Assembly: GCF_028288225.1 (NCBI RefSeq)
Contig: NZ_JAQBOC010000062.1
Coordinates: forward strand, 1-58,264
Direction: 5' to 3'
Source of the DNA: Mucilaginibacter sp.
Lineage (GTDB): Bacteria > Bacteroidota > Bacteroidia > Sphingobacteriales > Sphingobacteriaceae
Length of the DNA: 58,264 nucleotides
Shown piece by piece: positions 43,022 to 51,737 of the stretch. Both the position numbers and the translations under genes were made by a program. The notes under the pieces were generated by a model, which was given only the letters and a program-made list of their open reading frames with translations, was not told where the DNA came from and ran no database searches. Each line of letters opens with the position of its first letter. The stretch's first letter is position 1.

Positions 43022-43831
43022 ATGAGATCGATAAAAATATTCGGCTTTGCCGCCCTGTTTGGTGCGGCGGCCCTGGCATCAACAGCTTTTATTAATGTTA
43101 AGCTGTTAAACAAAGTAAACTTAGAGAGCAAAGGCTTTGCAGTTGTTGAGCTGTTTACCTCCGAGGGCTGCTCAAGCTGTCCGCCGGCAGATGAGCTGGT
43201 TGCCAAAATTGAAAAAGAAAGCAAGGACAAGCCGGTTTATATCCTGGCCTTTCATGTTGACTATTGGAACCGTTTAGGCTGGAAGGACCAGTTTAGCAGC
43301 GCCGATTTTTCGAAAAGGCAGCATGATTATGCCAGGTATTTAAACCTGCAAGGTGTTTACACGCCGCAGATAGTAGTAAATGGAAAAACTGAATTTGTTG
43401 GCTCGCAGGAAGGCACGCTTCGCAACGCAATCCGTACCGGTCTTCAAAAAGCAGCAACTGCCCGGGTGGATCTGAATGTTTCTGCCATTGATCAAAAACA
43501 GGCCAGCCTTAAATATACCGTTGAGGGTATCGATAAAAACACGGTATTGCAGGTAGCTATTTTGGAAAAAGCGGCAACTTCAAAAGTAGCGGCTGGTGAA
43601 AATAGCGGCAGGACGTTATCGCATGTTCAAATTGTACGCAAACTGCAGCAGGTAGTTTTAAGTACAAATAACGGCACAGCAGGTATTATCTTGCCACATG
43701 GTTTTGACGCAAAAAAATGGGAGATAGTTGGCTTTTTACAAAACAAGATAACCGGTGCAGTTACAGGGGCAGGCAGGGCGGCGTTTTCCAACGAAGCAAT
43801 GGCGTCAGCAGCTCAGGGAAATCGCTTTTAA
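43022..43831 (+). CDS. DUF1223 thioredoxin-like secreted protein
   Basis: A 269-residue protein with a signal peptide (IFGFAALFGAAALASTAFIN). The DUF1223 hallmark VVELFTSEGCSSCPPADELV has a CxxC (Cys-Ser-Ser-Cys), followed by AFHVDYWNRLGWKDQFSSAD and YTPQIVVNGKTEFVGSQ. The fold is thioredoxin-like and probably redox-active in the periplasm. Function unproven. The last residues (QGNRF) are coded within the left arm of a 20-base inverted repeat, so the C-terminus may have been altered by a repeat insertion. Confidence 0.9.
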   Translation: MRSIKIFGFAALFGAAALASTAFINVKLLNKVNLESKGFAVVELFTSEGCSSCPPADELVAKIEKESKDKPVYILAFHVDYWNRLGWKDQFSSADFSKRQHDYARYLNLQGVYTPQIVVNGKTEFVGSQEGTLRNAIRTGLQKAATARVDLNVSAIDQKQASLKYTVEGIDKNTVLQVAILEKAATSKVAAGENSGRTLSHVQIVRKLQQVVLSTNNGTAGIILPHGFDAKKWEIVGFLQNKITGAVTGAGRAAFSNEAMASAAQGNRF

Positions 43832-44039
43832 AATATCTGGATGGCAAATTTTGGCTGAAGCCGCTTTTCGTTCCTTCGCTACCGCCCCATAAATGGGACG
43901 GCAATGAACGTTTAGCTACTTTAAAAGTGGATCAGTCCTTAAATCATTGCCGTTGGGCTTCAGCCAACGGTTTAATTGGCAGAAATTAGTCAGGCTTTAG
44001 CCAAAAAATATTCGTAGTTTTTTAAAAGCGATTTCCCTG
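43814..44039. repeat. MITE-like element bounded by perfect 20-bp inverted repeats
   Basis: Arms 43814-43833 and 44020-44039 are perfect inverted copies (core GGGAAATCGCTTTTAAAA). The interior contains a second inverted pair, TTTTGGCTGAAGCC and GGCTTCAGCCAA, and CCCCATAAATGGGACGG. The left arm overlaps the last codons and stop of the DUF1223 gene. The element is 226 bp and non-coding. Confidence 0.75.
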
Positions 44040-44107
44040 GTCGACAACTGTAAAGGGAGCTAATTAGTATTATTTTTAGCTAACTTTACATCCGGTTACA
44101 CATAAAT

Positions 44108-44809
44108 ATGATGAAAGCCATAAAAGAAAAACACTCCTTAGCCATGCGGTGGTGCCATTGGGTAAACTTCCCCATTCTCACCATTATGATCTGGAGCGGC
44201 ATGCTGATCTACTGGGCAAATGACGAATATAAGTTTACCCTGTTTGGCCATACTTTTTTCCGCTTTTTTCCCGATTGGTTTTATCATGCCTTAAAGATCC
44301 CGCATCGTTTATCCGAAGGTATGGCATTTCATTTCCTGTTTATGTGGTTTTTTGCACTCAACGGCATCCTGTATATTTTATACACCACCATATCCGGCGA
44401 CTGGCGCGAGCTGGTACCAAAAAAGAACTCGTTTAAAGAAGCCTGGCTGGTGCTGCTGCATGATCTGCACATCCGCAAAATGGCACCGCCGCAAAAAAAA
44501 TATAACGCTGCTCAGCGCATAGCTTATACGGCTATTGTTCTTATGGGCATCGGCTCGGTGGTTACAGGTTTGGCGATTTATAAACCGGTGCAGTTTAATT
44601 ATTTGGTGTGGATGTGCGGCGGTTATCATTTTGCCAGGATCCTTCATTTTGCCTTAACGCTTGGCTATGTGTTCTTCTTCGTGATCCATGTTGTGCAGGT
44701 TTTCCTGGCGGGATGGAATAATTTCAGATCAGTTATTTCGGGCTTTGAAGTAGTTAATGAAACCCCTCAACCAGCTATTCAAACAAACAACGATGAGCAC
44801 TCCAAATAA
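44108..44809 (+). CDS. Cytochrome b/b6-type membrane subunit
   Basis: A 233-residue inner-membrane protein with four to five hydrophobic segments. His residues in HSLAMRWCHWVNFPILTIMI, IPHRLSEGMAFHFLFMWFFA and HFARILHFALTLGYVFFFVI then HVVQVFLAG fit haem b ligation in the cytochrome b561/Ni-hydrogenase-type fold. It overlaps the next gene (molybdoenzyme start at 44793) by 17 bases, so the pair is coupled like MsrQ-MsrP (YedZ-YedY): membrane haem protein passing electrons to a molybdenum enzyme. Start could be the second Met. Confidence 0.88.
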   Translation: MMKAIKEKHSLAMRWCHWVNFPILTIMIWSGMLIYWANDEYKFTLFGHTFFRFFPDWFYHALKIPHRLSEGMAFHFLFMWFFALNGILYILYTTISGDWRELVPKKNSFKEAWLVLLHDLHIRKMAPPQKKYNAAQRIAYTAIVLMGIGSVVTGLAIYKPVQFNYLVWMCGGYHFARILHFALTLGYVFFFVIHVVQVFLAGWNNFRSVISGFEVVNETPQPAIQTNNDEHSK

Positions 44810-45584
44810 AAAAACAAAAAAGCCGCTTACCATTGAGCAGAAGATAAACAGGCGCAACTTTATATCATTTGCCAGCTTCGCAATCTTAGCCGGTGGTGCT
44901 TATGAAGGATGGCGATGGCTCTATAAATCTCCGAAGGAAGCCGCAGGCGGCATAACAGCAGGCGCCCGCAAACCGCTCCGCAAGGCGCTTAACAAAACCG
45001 AGTTGCTTTTCAGGAGGGTATTCAGTGATAACCACCTGGTTAAAACCTACCCCAAGTCAATGGCGGCCAAACATGTGCGGGTTAACAGCGACATTGGCAT
45101 TGAGGCAGCCAAAAAGTTTGACCCTGCAACCTGGAAATTACAGGTAAAGAAAAAGGGCGGTGAGGTATTGCAGGTTAGTTTACAAGAGCTGATGGCCTTA
45201 CCAAAAACCGAGATCATCTATGATTTTAAATGCGTGGAAGGCTGGGACCAGATCTCGCATTGGGCCGGTGTAAAGTTCAGCGATTTTATAAAACAATACC
45301 AGCTGGATGACTATGCAAAAATGGAATACGTGGGGATGGAGACCCCTGACAACGGCTATTATGTAGGCTTAGACATGCCAAGCGCCATGCACCCCCAAAC
45401 CCTGCTGGCCTATGAGATGAATGATAAGCTGCTCCCGTTAGAACATGGTGCGCCTTTGCGTCTTATCATCCCGGTAAAATACGGTATAAAAAACCTTAAA
45501 CGCATTGGCACAATAACCTTCAGCAACACCCGCCCCAGGGATTATTGGGCCGAGGAAGGATATGATTATTATTCTGGATTGTAG
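44793..45584 (+). CDS. Molybdopterin-dependent oxidoreductase (YedY/MsrP, sulfite-oxidase fold)
   Basis: A 263-residue protein. I chose ATG 44793 (MSTPNKKTKK) because the upstream extension is inside the cytochrome gene. The segment NRRNFISFASFAILAGG is a Tat-like signal. The molybdenum-ligating Cys147 sits in DFKCVEGWDQISHWAGV, followed by GYYVGLDMPSAMHPQTLLAY and HGAPLRLIIPVKYGIKNLKR. It would be a periplasmic molybdoenzyme reducing sulfoxides or a similar substrate with electrons from the neighbouring cytochrome. Confidence 0.92.
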   Translation: MSTPNKKTKKPLTIEQKINRRNFISFASFAILAGGAYEGWRWLYKSPKEAAGGITAGARKPLRKALNKTELLFRRVFSDNHLVKTYPKSMAAKHVRVNSDIGIEAAKKFDPATWKLQVKKKGGEVLQVSLQELMALPKTEIIYDFKCVEGWDQISHWAGVKFSDFIKQYQLDDYAKMEYVGMETPDNGYYVGLDMPSAMHPQTLLAYEMNDKLLPLEHGAPLRLIIPVKYGIKNLKRIGTITFSNTRPRDYWAEEGYDYYSGL

Positions 45585-45974
45585 TTAAACCAATATAATG
45601 TTATCTATTTCTAGAAAATGCTTATCAAGTGTAAAAAGTGGCAAGTTAAATTGAACAGCTATAGCTGCTATCCAAATGTCATTTTCAGGTATAGGTTTAC
45701 CTTTATTCTTTAGTGCAGCTTTAATACCCCCATAAAAATCTGCTGTAGCAACGTCTGGCATTAATACTGCATAATTTTGCAAGAATTGGTGTAATTGGTC
45801 AAGGTGCTTTTTTACGTTTGCAGAGCGATAAGCCCCGTAATATAACTCCCCGACGGCAATTGACGGAATAAATATTTCTGAAAAAGTATGGAGTTGGGTG
45901 GTTAAATCGTTGTTTTTAAAGGTGTGAATTATGATGCTGGTATCCAACAAACAGTTATTTCCAGTCATCTTCAT
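45585..45974 (-). CDS. PIN-domain toxin (VapC-like)
   Basis: A 129-residue PIN-fold ribonuclease. The acidic Mg site is visible: Asp in NCLLDTSIIIHTF, Glu in IAVGELYYGA, Asp in PENDIWIAAIAV and Asp in FTLDKHFLEI. It overlaps the antitoxin gene upstream by 20 bases, the usual antitoxin-first order of type II vapBC modules. Toxins of this kind cut tRNA or rRNA when freed from the antitoxin. Target unknown. Confidence 0.92.
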   Translation of the reverse strand: MKMTGNNCLLDTSIIIHTFKNNDLTTQLHTFSEIFIPSIAVGELYYGAYRSANVKKHLDQLHQFLQNYAVLMPDVATADFYGGIKAALKNKGKPIPENDIWIAAIAVQFNLPLFTLDKHFLEIDNIILV

Positions 45975-46203
45975 TTATTTGTTCGCACCCGTCTTCTATT
46001 ATACGTTCAAGTTCATTCACTTCTTCTAAAGACAGCGTTCCTTTAAAATCTTGATAACTTTGGCTGCGAGGCAGTCGTCCTTTTGATTTAGCCAAAACTG
46101 TTTCAAGTTCTGCTAAGACTGTATCACTATCAACCTTTAATAGTTCTTCTATTAAATGTAATTTTTTTGTTTCCGAGTACATGATACCACTCCTTTTAAT
46201 CAA
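45955..46203 (-). CDS. Antitoxin of the PIN-toxin pair
   Basis: An 82-residue acidic protein, with the likely true start at Met8 (46182; MYSETKKLHLIEELLKVDSD). The N-terminal helix (KLHLIEELLKVDSDTVLAEL) and the C-terminal acidic tail (LERIIEDGCEQINEDDW) fit small type II antitoxins in which the C-terminus wraps around the toxin active site. I could not assign it to a named antitoxin family. It is first in the two-gene operon and probably represses it. Confidence 0.8.
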   Translation of the reverse strand: MIKRSGIMYSETKKLHLIEELLKVDSDTVLAELETVLAKSKGRLPRSQSYQDFKGTLSLEEVNELERIIEDGCEQINEDDWK

Positions 46204-46633
46204 AAATACAAAATAAAGATTGCTGTTGCAAGCGTAAATACTTGATTCCTTTTTGGCTGAGATTACCTGTAGCTATTCCCCTATTTGGATTTGCCGTTGC
46301 CATAACGGGCCGCTAAATCTGTTATTGTTTTTCCCCGGTTGTCTCATAGGTTGATTTTTCCTATATATGCATGCCCCTTATATTGAGACAGGTGCCGAAT
46401 GTCACGAAATCTTTTAAGCCTGGTTTTTACATTAATCTGCTTATTCTGTCAGTAGCTTAACGCCGAAAAAACTAAAACATAAATATAAAAACATCTTTCA
46501 TTTTCATACCCCCACGTATTTTAAAGTTCAAACTTGCACCTGTTTTGGTTAAAGGTATAATTCACTTAACATGCATAAAGCATTTATTAGGACTTAAACA
46601 CTATTAGATATACACTTAATATTTGCATATTGC
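46204..46633. other. Intergenic region upstream of the sugar symporter, no gene seen
   Basis: A divergent promoter region for the toxin-antitoxin pair and the symporter. AT-rich, no open frame. I found no strong repeat or RNA element. Confidence 0.4.
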
Positions 46634-48001
46634 ATGCGCATGCCGGTTACAAAGCTTCCTTTTCCAAAACAACTTGCCTATGCCTGCGGCATGATAGGCT
46701 GGAGCATTATGACCAATATTATTATTGTGATGCTGCCTTATTTTTATTTGGCGCCCTCAAATTCAGGGTTAATTCCCCTTGTTCCGCAATTGCTTCTGTT
46801 TGGGGTATTTAATGTCATGGCGGTTGTTTTAACATCAGGCCGTTTGGTTGATGCTGTTTTTGACCCGTTTATAGCCTCGCTAAGCGATAAAAGCCACAAC
46901 CCCAAAGGCCGTCGCATCCCCTTTATGAAATGGGCCATTTTACCGGCCATTCTTTTTTGCGGACTAACTTTTTGTCCGCTGGTTAAAGCAGAAAGCGTTC
47001 ACAATGCTGTATGGTTAACGTTTACACTCATCTTCTTTTTTATGAGTGTAACCGCTTATGTAATTCCTTATAATGCCTTATTACCTGAACTTACCAGCAC
47101 ATCTGCCGAAAAAGTTAAGCTTTCTTCTTTACAGCAGGTCGGTTTTGTAATAGGTATTATTATCGGGGCAATGGTAAATAACTTTGCAGACCTGGTACAA
47201 AACTCCTTTCATATAACCAACCGGGACACCGCAGTTCAGTACACTGTTTGGGGCCTTTGTGTTTTTGCAGGTTTAATTATGCTGGTACCGGTATTTGCCA
47301 TTGATGAAAAAAAGTATTCTGAAAGCAAGCCATCACATTTACCTATATTACAGGCTATCCGTAAAACGTTTAGTCAACGGAATTTTAAATACTATTTGCT
47401 CGCTGATTTTTCGTTTTATATGGCGCTCAGTATCATGTCAAGCGGCTTGCTGTTTTTTATTACAGTGCTTCTTAACCTGCCCAAATCAATGGGCGGCCCG
47501 TTAATGGGCGTAATGGTAGTGGTTTCGCTGGTGTTTTACCCTCTGATAAATTACCTATCAAAAAAGATCGGCAAAAAGCCAATCGTACTGTTTTCATTCG
47601 CGTTGCTCAGCCTGATATTTGCCATGATTTATTTCTTAGGAAAATTCCCGGTTTCGCCTGAAGTGCAGGTTTATACCCTCGTGCTTTGCACCGCATTTCC
47701 GCTGGCTTCCCTGGGGATCTTACCCAATGCCATACTTGCCGAAATTGCTGAAAAAGATGCCATTGATACCGGGGAAAATAATGAAGGGATGTTCTTTGCT
47801 GTTAAATACCTATCTGTAAAACTGGGGCAAACATTAGGTATAGCCCTATTTGCCTTCCTTACCGTTTATGGAATAGATCCCGGCCACGACTTTGGCTTGC
47901 GCCTTAACGGTATTTGCGGGTTTGCGCTTTGCCTGGCCGCGTTTATTTTCTTTACCCGCTTCAAAGAGAAGGCTTTGAAGAAAGTTGGCAGGGGGCAGTG
48001 A
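46634..48001 (+). CDS. GPH-family sugar/cation symporter (MFS_2)
   Basis: A 455-residue transporter with about 12 hydrophobic segments. The GPH/MelB signature is visible as GRLVDAVFDPFIASLSDKSH then NPKGRRIPFMKWAI (loop 2-3) and YVIPYNALLPELT. In this family it couples uptake of an oligosaccharide, pentoside or hexuronide to a cation. No glycosidase is adjacent. The nearest sugar genes are the Kelch and isomerase genes at 49.5-51.5 kb. Start may be Met3 (46640). Confidence 0.9.
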   Translation: MRMPVTKLPFPKQLAYACGMIGWSIMTNIIIVMLPYFYLAPSNSGLIPLVPQLLLFGVFNVMAVVLTSGRLVDAVFDPFIASLSDKSHNPKGRRIPFMKWAILPAILFCGLTFCPLVKAESVHNAVWLTFTLIFFFMSVTAYVIPYNALLPELTSTSAEKVKLSSLQQVGFVIGIIIGAMVNNFADLVQNSFHITNRDTAVQYTVWGLCVFAGLIMLVPVFAIDEKKYSESKPSHLPILQAIRKTFSQRNFKYYLLADFSFYMALSIMSSGLLFFITVLLNLPKSMGGPLMGVMVVVSLVFYPLINYLSKKIGKKPIVLFSFALLSLIFAMIYFLGKFPVSPEVQVYTLVLCTAFPLASLGILPNAILAEIAEKDAIDTGENNEGMFFAVKYLSVKLGQTLGIALFAFLTVYGIDPGHDFGLRLNGICGFALCLAAFIFFTRFKEKALKKVGRGQ

Positions 48002-48073
48002 GCAGTTGGCCGTAGTTGATGGTAGGTAATCCGACTATGAACTGTTAACTATAAGCTAAACTTTATCACTCCA

Positions 48074-49210
48074 TTAACGAGCCTTGGTTACTGTATTTAA
48101 AAAAAATTCAACTGCATAGGTTGATAGCTGTCCGCCCGGGCCATTCAAATTATAATCAAATCCGTGGGTTGCCCAGGGCAGCTTTAACAAATAATGTTTG
48201 ATGCCGTTTTGCTGTAATTTTAAGTTAAGGCGACGGCTGTGCTCCGGCGATACCAGCACGTCATTATCTCCATGAATGATAAGTGTTGGAACAGACCGTT
48301 TATCAACAAACTCCAATGGGGAGCAGGCTGCATACTTCTTTGGCACCTGGCTATAGGCCCCCCCAATGTAATTCTCCATAACTTTTCGCGAATCCATTAT
48401 CCACGGACTTGATGGTACAGAGTAGCCCCAAACCATATCCGCAGGTCCGTAAAAATCAATTACACCTTTTAATGCAGGATCATGCATGGTATATGCACCC
48501 AATAAAGCTATCTGTGCACCAGCGGAGCGGCCCAGTAAAACAAAATTATTGGTATCTATATGTAATTCATCAGCATGTTTTTTGAGATAAGCCATAGCAG
48601 CCTCTACATCTTTAACCGGGGCCGGGGTTTGGTATTTAGGTGCCAGGCGATAGTTTATAGAAGCAACATTATAGCCTTTTGCAGCGAGGTAACCATTTAA
48701 TTCGGGTAATTGCCGGCTATCACCTCCGGCCCATGAGCCGCCATGAACTACTATTATACAAGGTTTATTACCTGCTATTTGCGAAGGGTAAAGATCAAGG
48801 CTCATCGAAGTATCAGCGTACTTTACATAAGTTAAAGTTTGGTAAGGAATATCTTTTGTTCTTTTAAATAAATCCTCAATGCTGAGTCCATATGATATAA
48901 CAGGCGAGCTATCGGTATAAATACCACCTAAAGAATAAATCATATCCTGTTTAATATTTTTTGACACCCAATAAGCTCTAAAAATTGGTGAAAGAAAAAT
49001 ACCCAGCGTGGCCAGCCCCAAAATAGTACCGGCCAGCTGATAGCGCTGCACCCAAAAACCCGATGCGGTTAATAATGCAGTAACGCCAATAAATAATAAA
49101 GGGAATTCAGTTACCACAATTGCCAGCAGCCATAAATGATATTCAGGCGCTTTAAAAATACAAAGGAGCGAGATTAGAAATAAAATGAGAATGGGGAAAA
49201 AACGGATCAT
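48074..49210 (-). CDS. Membrane-anchored alpha/beta hydrolase (esterase/lipase)
   Basis: A 378-residue protein with three to four N-terminal hydrophobic segments (residues 1-100) followed by an alpha/beta hydrolase. The oxyanion hole is IIVVHGGSWAGGDS (HGG). The nucleophile is in FVLLGRSAGAQIALLG (GRSAG), the acid is in LIIHGDNDVLVSPEHSRR, and the His is in PWATHGFDYN. It resembles the hormone-sensitive-lipase/BD-FAE type of esterases. Substrate unknown. It is convergent with the symporter gene (72-base gap). Confidence 0.88.
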   Translation of the reverse strand: MIRFFPILILFLISLLCIFKAPEYHLWLLAIVVTEFPLLFIGVTALLTASGFWVQRYQLAGTILGLATLGIFLSPIFRAYWVSKNIKQDMIYSLGGIYTDSSPVISYGLSIEDLFKRTKDIPYQTLTYVKYADTSMSLDLYPSQIAGNKPCIIVVHGGSWAGGDSRQLPELNGYLAAKGYNVASINYRLAPKYQTPAPVKDVEAAMAYLKKHADELHIDTNNFVLLGRSAGAQIALLGAYTMHDPALKGVIDFYGPADMVWGYSVPSSPWIMDSRKVMENYIGGAYSQVPKKYAACSPLEFVDKRSVPTLIIHGDNDVLVSPEHSRRLNLKLQQNGIKHYLLKLPWATHGFDYNLNGPGGQLSTYAVEFFLNTVTKAR

Positions 49211-49442
49211 TTAATATTTTTTGTTATGCAGATACCTGATGCGCCCCGTTTACGGGTTATATACTGTTTTATGAAATAAATAACTGGTCGCTTATTCATG
49301 TTATAATTTACGATGAATTTGTTGAACAGCGATTTATCATTTATAACTAATTATGCTCTCTTTAACCTTATGCGCACAAACGCCTAAAATAATTCAAATC
49401 ATTCATACATCAGCATAAGGACGGGCAGATGGAGCGGAAAAG

Positions 49443-49450
49443 TACCTTTG
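49443..49450 (+). promoter_or_regulatory. Possible -7 element of the Kelch gene
   Basis: TACCTTTG is an exact TAnnTTTG match 70 bases before the ATG at 49520. The expected TTTG about 19 bases upstream is not present. The rest of 49211-49519 is AT-rich without a gene. Confidence 0.35.
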
Positions 49451-49519
49451 TTTCCTATAAGCTGTAGTAATGTTTGAGCAGATCCTCAAATATTTGTCCT
49501 ATTTTTAAACAAACCAATT

Positions 49520-50521
49520 ATGATGAATAAGTTTATCGCCAGCCTTATTGCCCTAATGGGCTTTGCCTATATTTTAAAAGCCCAGGATACCGTCCAAACA
49601 AACAAAGCGCACAGCTGGCAAATAATTACCACACAAGGCGAGCCGGTAAAAAGGGAGGATTGTGGTTTTGTTGAAGCAAACAAGCAATTTTATTTGATTG
49701 GCGGCAGGGGTATTAAATCTGTTGATGTGTTCGACCCCAAAACAAATTCATGGATCCACAAAAACAATACGCCGTTTGAAATGCATCACTTCCAGGCGGT
49801 GACTTATAAAAACCAGGTCTATGTAATTGGGGGGATGGCAGGCGGCTACCCGCATGAAAAGCCACTGGAAAATATTTATATCTATAACATCCAAAAAGAC
49901 GAATGGCAAAAGGGACCCACAATGCCGCCCGGCAGGTTGCGGGGCTCGGGCGGCACCGTAGTTTATAATAACAAGATCTATCTGATTGGCGGCATCCGTG
50001 ACGGTCATTTTGATGGAACTGTAAACTGGATGGATGAGTTTAACCCCGAAACCGGCAGCTGGAGAACTTTGCCTGATGCCCCGCGGGGCCGCGATCATTT
50101 TCATGCCGTGGTTATTGACAAGCAGCTTTATTTGGCTGGCGGCAGGCGCACATCTGCAAAAACAAATGAAGTGATCCAGCTTACTATCCCTGAAGTTGAC
50201 GTGTTCGATTTTAAAACCCAAACATGGAAAACCTTGCCGGCGAGTCAGAACTTACCTGCGCTACGGGCGGGCTGTACCGCTGTTGCCTGGAAACAAAAGC
50301 TGGTGGTAATTGGCGGCGAGAGCATCACCCAAAAAGAATCGCACCATGAAGCGGAGGCTTTTGATCCCAAAACAGGGAGCTGGACCAAGCTTGCCAACCT
50401 GGTAACCGGCCGGCATGATACCGGGGCGCTATCTTACAAAAACAAGATCTATATAGCAGCAGGCGCTGCTAACCGTGGCGGCGGCCCCGATCAAAGTACC
50501 ATTGAAGTATTAACCCCATAA
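49520..50521 (+). CDS. Secreted Kelch-repeat beta-propeller protein
   Basis: A 333-residue protein with a signal peptide (NKFIASLIALMGFAYILKAQ). It has six Kelch blades with the hallmark GG and spaced Y/W: FYLIGGRGIKSVDVFDPKTN, VYVIGGMAGGYPHEKPLENI, IYLIGGIRDGHFDGTVNW, LYLAGGRRTSAKTNEVIQ, LVVIGGESITQKE and IYIAAGAANRGGG. The propeller probably binds or isomerises a sugar in the periplasm or outside. It may act with the convergent sugar isomerase, but this is inference from proximity. Confidence 0.9.
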   Translation: MMNKFIASLIALMGFAYILKAQDTVQTNKAHSWQIITTQGEPVKREDCGFVEANKQFYLIGGRGIKSVDVFDPKTNSWIHKNNTPFEMHHFQAVTYKNQVYVIGGMAGGYPHEKPLENIYIYNIQKDEWQKGPTMPPGRLRGSGGTVVYNNKIYLIGGIRDGHFDGTVNWMDEFNPETGSWRTLPDAPRGRDHFHAVVIDKQLYLAGGRRTSAKTNEVIQLTIPEVDVFDFKTQTWKTLPASQNLPALRAGCTAVAWKQKLVVIGGESITQKESHHEAEAFDPKTGSWTKLANLVTGRHDTGALSYKNKIYIAAGAANRGGGPDQSTIEVLTP

Positions 50522-50576
50522 AAAAACCGGGCACTTCAATTGAAGACCCGGCCTGAGTTGATTGATTGAAAGATTT

Positions 50577-51452
50577 TTAAACTAAATTACTTTTTATGTA
50601 GGTAATACTTTTGGTAATGCTGTCAAAAGGATTGCCGGGGCAAACATCCTGCTCAACAAAGAAGTATTTCATGCCTGCTTTATTGGCATGTTTAAATATA
50701 TTTTTGAAATCAATTACGCCATTACCAACTTCGGTAAACATGCGTTTTTCTGTTTTATCCATATCCTTAACATGCCACAGCGGGAAACGGCCGGGATGCT
50801 CATTGATCAACGCGATAGGGTCCTGGTTGGCTTTGGTTACCCAATAAAGGTCCATTTCCATTTTTACCAGGTTTTTGTCGGTATTGGCAAGCAATGTCTC
50901 GTATGGATATTTACCGTCTTCCTGTATAAATTCAAAGTCGTGGTTATGGTAGCAAAGCTGGATGCCCGCCTTTTTGCAGATCTCTCCGGCTGTATTCATG
51001 TCCGCACCTATTTTTTTGTAATGGTCAAGCGTTCCGCGTTCTGCTGGTGACAGCCATGCACATACCATATATTTAACGCCAACCGCTGCTGCATCATCAA
51101 CGGCTTTACTCCAGTCGTTTAACAGGGTGCCCTTCACATCTTTGCCGTCTTCGCCCAAACGGTAGTGGCTGCTTGGCATTATCAGTCCACTATCCTTTAA
51201 AAGCTTTGAAAACTTAGCTGAATCCATTCCGTAAAACAGCTCGCTGCCCGTATAGGTGGCGCCCTCAACCGAGGTATAGCCTATTTGTGCAACCTTAGCC
51301 AAAGCTGCTACCGGGTCAGCTCCCATAGCATCTCTAACTGTGTACAATTGAAGCCCAATATATTTTTTGTCGTACGCAAATAATTTAGGGGCAACTAATA
51401 ACCCGGCTGAAAGCACAGCCGAAGTTTTAATAAATGATCTCCTGGTACTCAT
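50577..51452 (-). CDS. Sugar phosphate isomerase/epimerase (Tat-exported, AP endonuclease 2 fold)
   Basis: A 291-residue TIM-barrel protein. It has a Tat-type N-terminus (STRRSFIKTSAVLSAGLLVA). Barrel segments with metal-site residues are IGLQLYTVRDAM, YTSVEGATYTG, QLCYHNHDFEFIQ, VKMEMDLYWVTKAN, FPLWHVKDMDKTEK and YFFVEQDVCPGNPFDSI (His/Glu/Asp in family positions). The substrate is probably a sugar or keto-sugar in the periplasm. It has a good promoter upstream and converges with the Kelch gene. Confidence 0.9.
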   Translation of the reverse strand: MSTRRSFIKTSAVLSAGLLVAPKLFAYDKKYIGLQLYTVRDAMGADPVAALAKVAQIGYTSVEGATYTGSELFYGMDSAKFSKLLKDSGLIMPSSHYRLGEDGKDVKGTLLNDWSKAVDDAAAVGVKYMVCAWLSPAERGTLDHYKKIGADMNTAGEICKKAGIQLCYHNHDFEFIQEDGKYPYETLLANTDKNLVKMEMDLYWVTKANQDPIALINEHPGRFPLWHVKDMDKTEKRMFTEVGNGVIDFKNIFKHANKAGMKYFFVEQDVCPGNPFDSITKSITYIKSNLV

Positions 51453-51472
51453 GGTTTTTAAATTGGTGATTG

Positions 51473-51503
51473 TAAATATAGTGTATTGTTTACACTAAAC
51501 AAA
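51473..51503 (-). promoter_or_regulatory. Bacteroidota-type promoter of the sugar isomerase gene
   Basis: On the minus strand TTTG (51503-51500) is followed after exactly 19 bases by TATATTTA (51480-51473), matching the phylum consensus TTTG-N19/20-TAnnTTTG except for the last base. It lies 20-50 bases before the start codon at 51452. Confidence 0.6.
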
Positions 51504-51737
51504 TATTTTTTGGTGATCAGAAATTAGATTTAAGAGATTAGATTTGGTTTAAAATAATTAATCTCCAGCCACTAATCTCTGTATCTGCGTCTTTTTACAA
51601 ATCAACAACATTATTTTACATAAACTTGTAGTTATTAAGTCTAAGCACAAAGCGGTAGGTACGGAGTCAAAACCATTATTTACTGTGCGGGTTATTACTT
51701 AAGATTATAAACTTTCGATTAAAGACTTAAATAAAAA

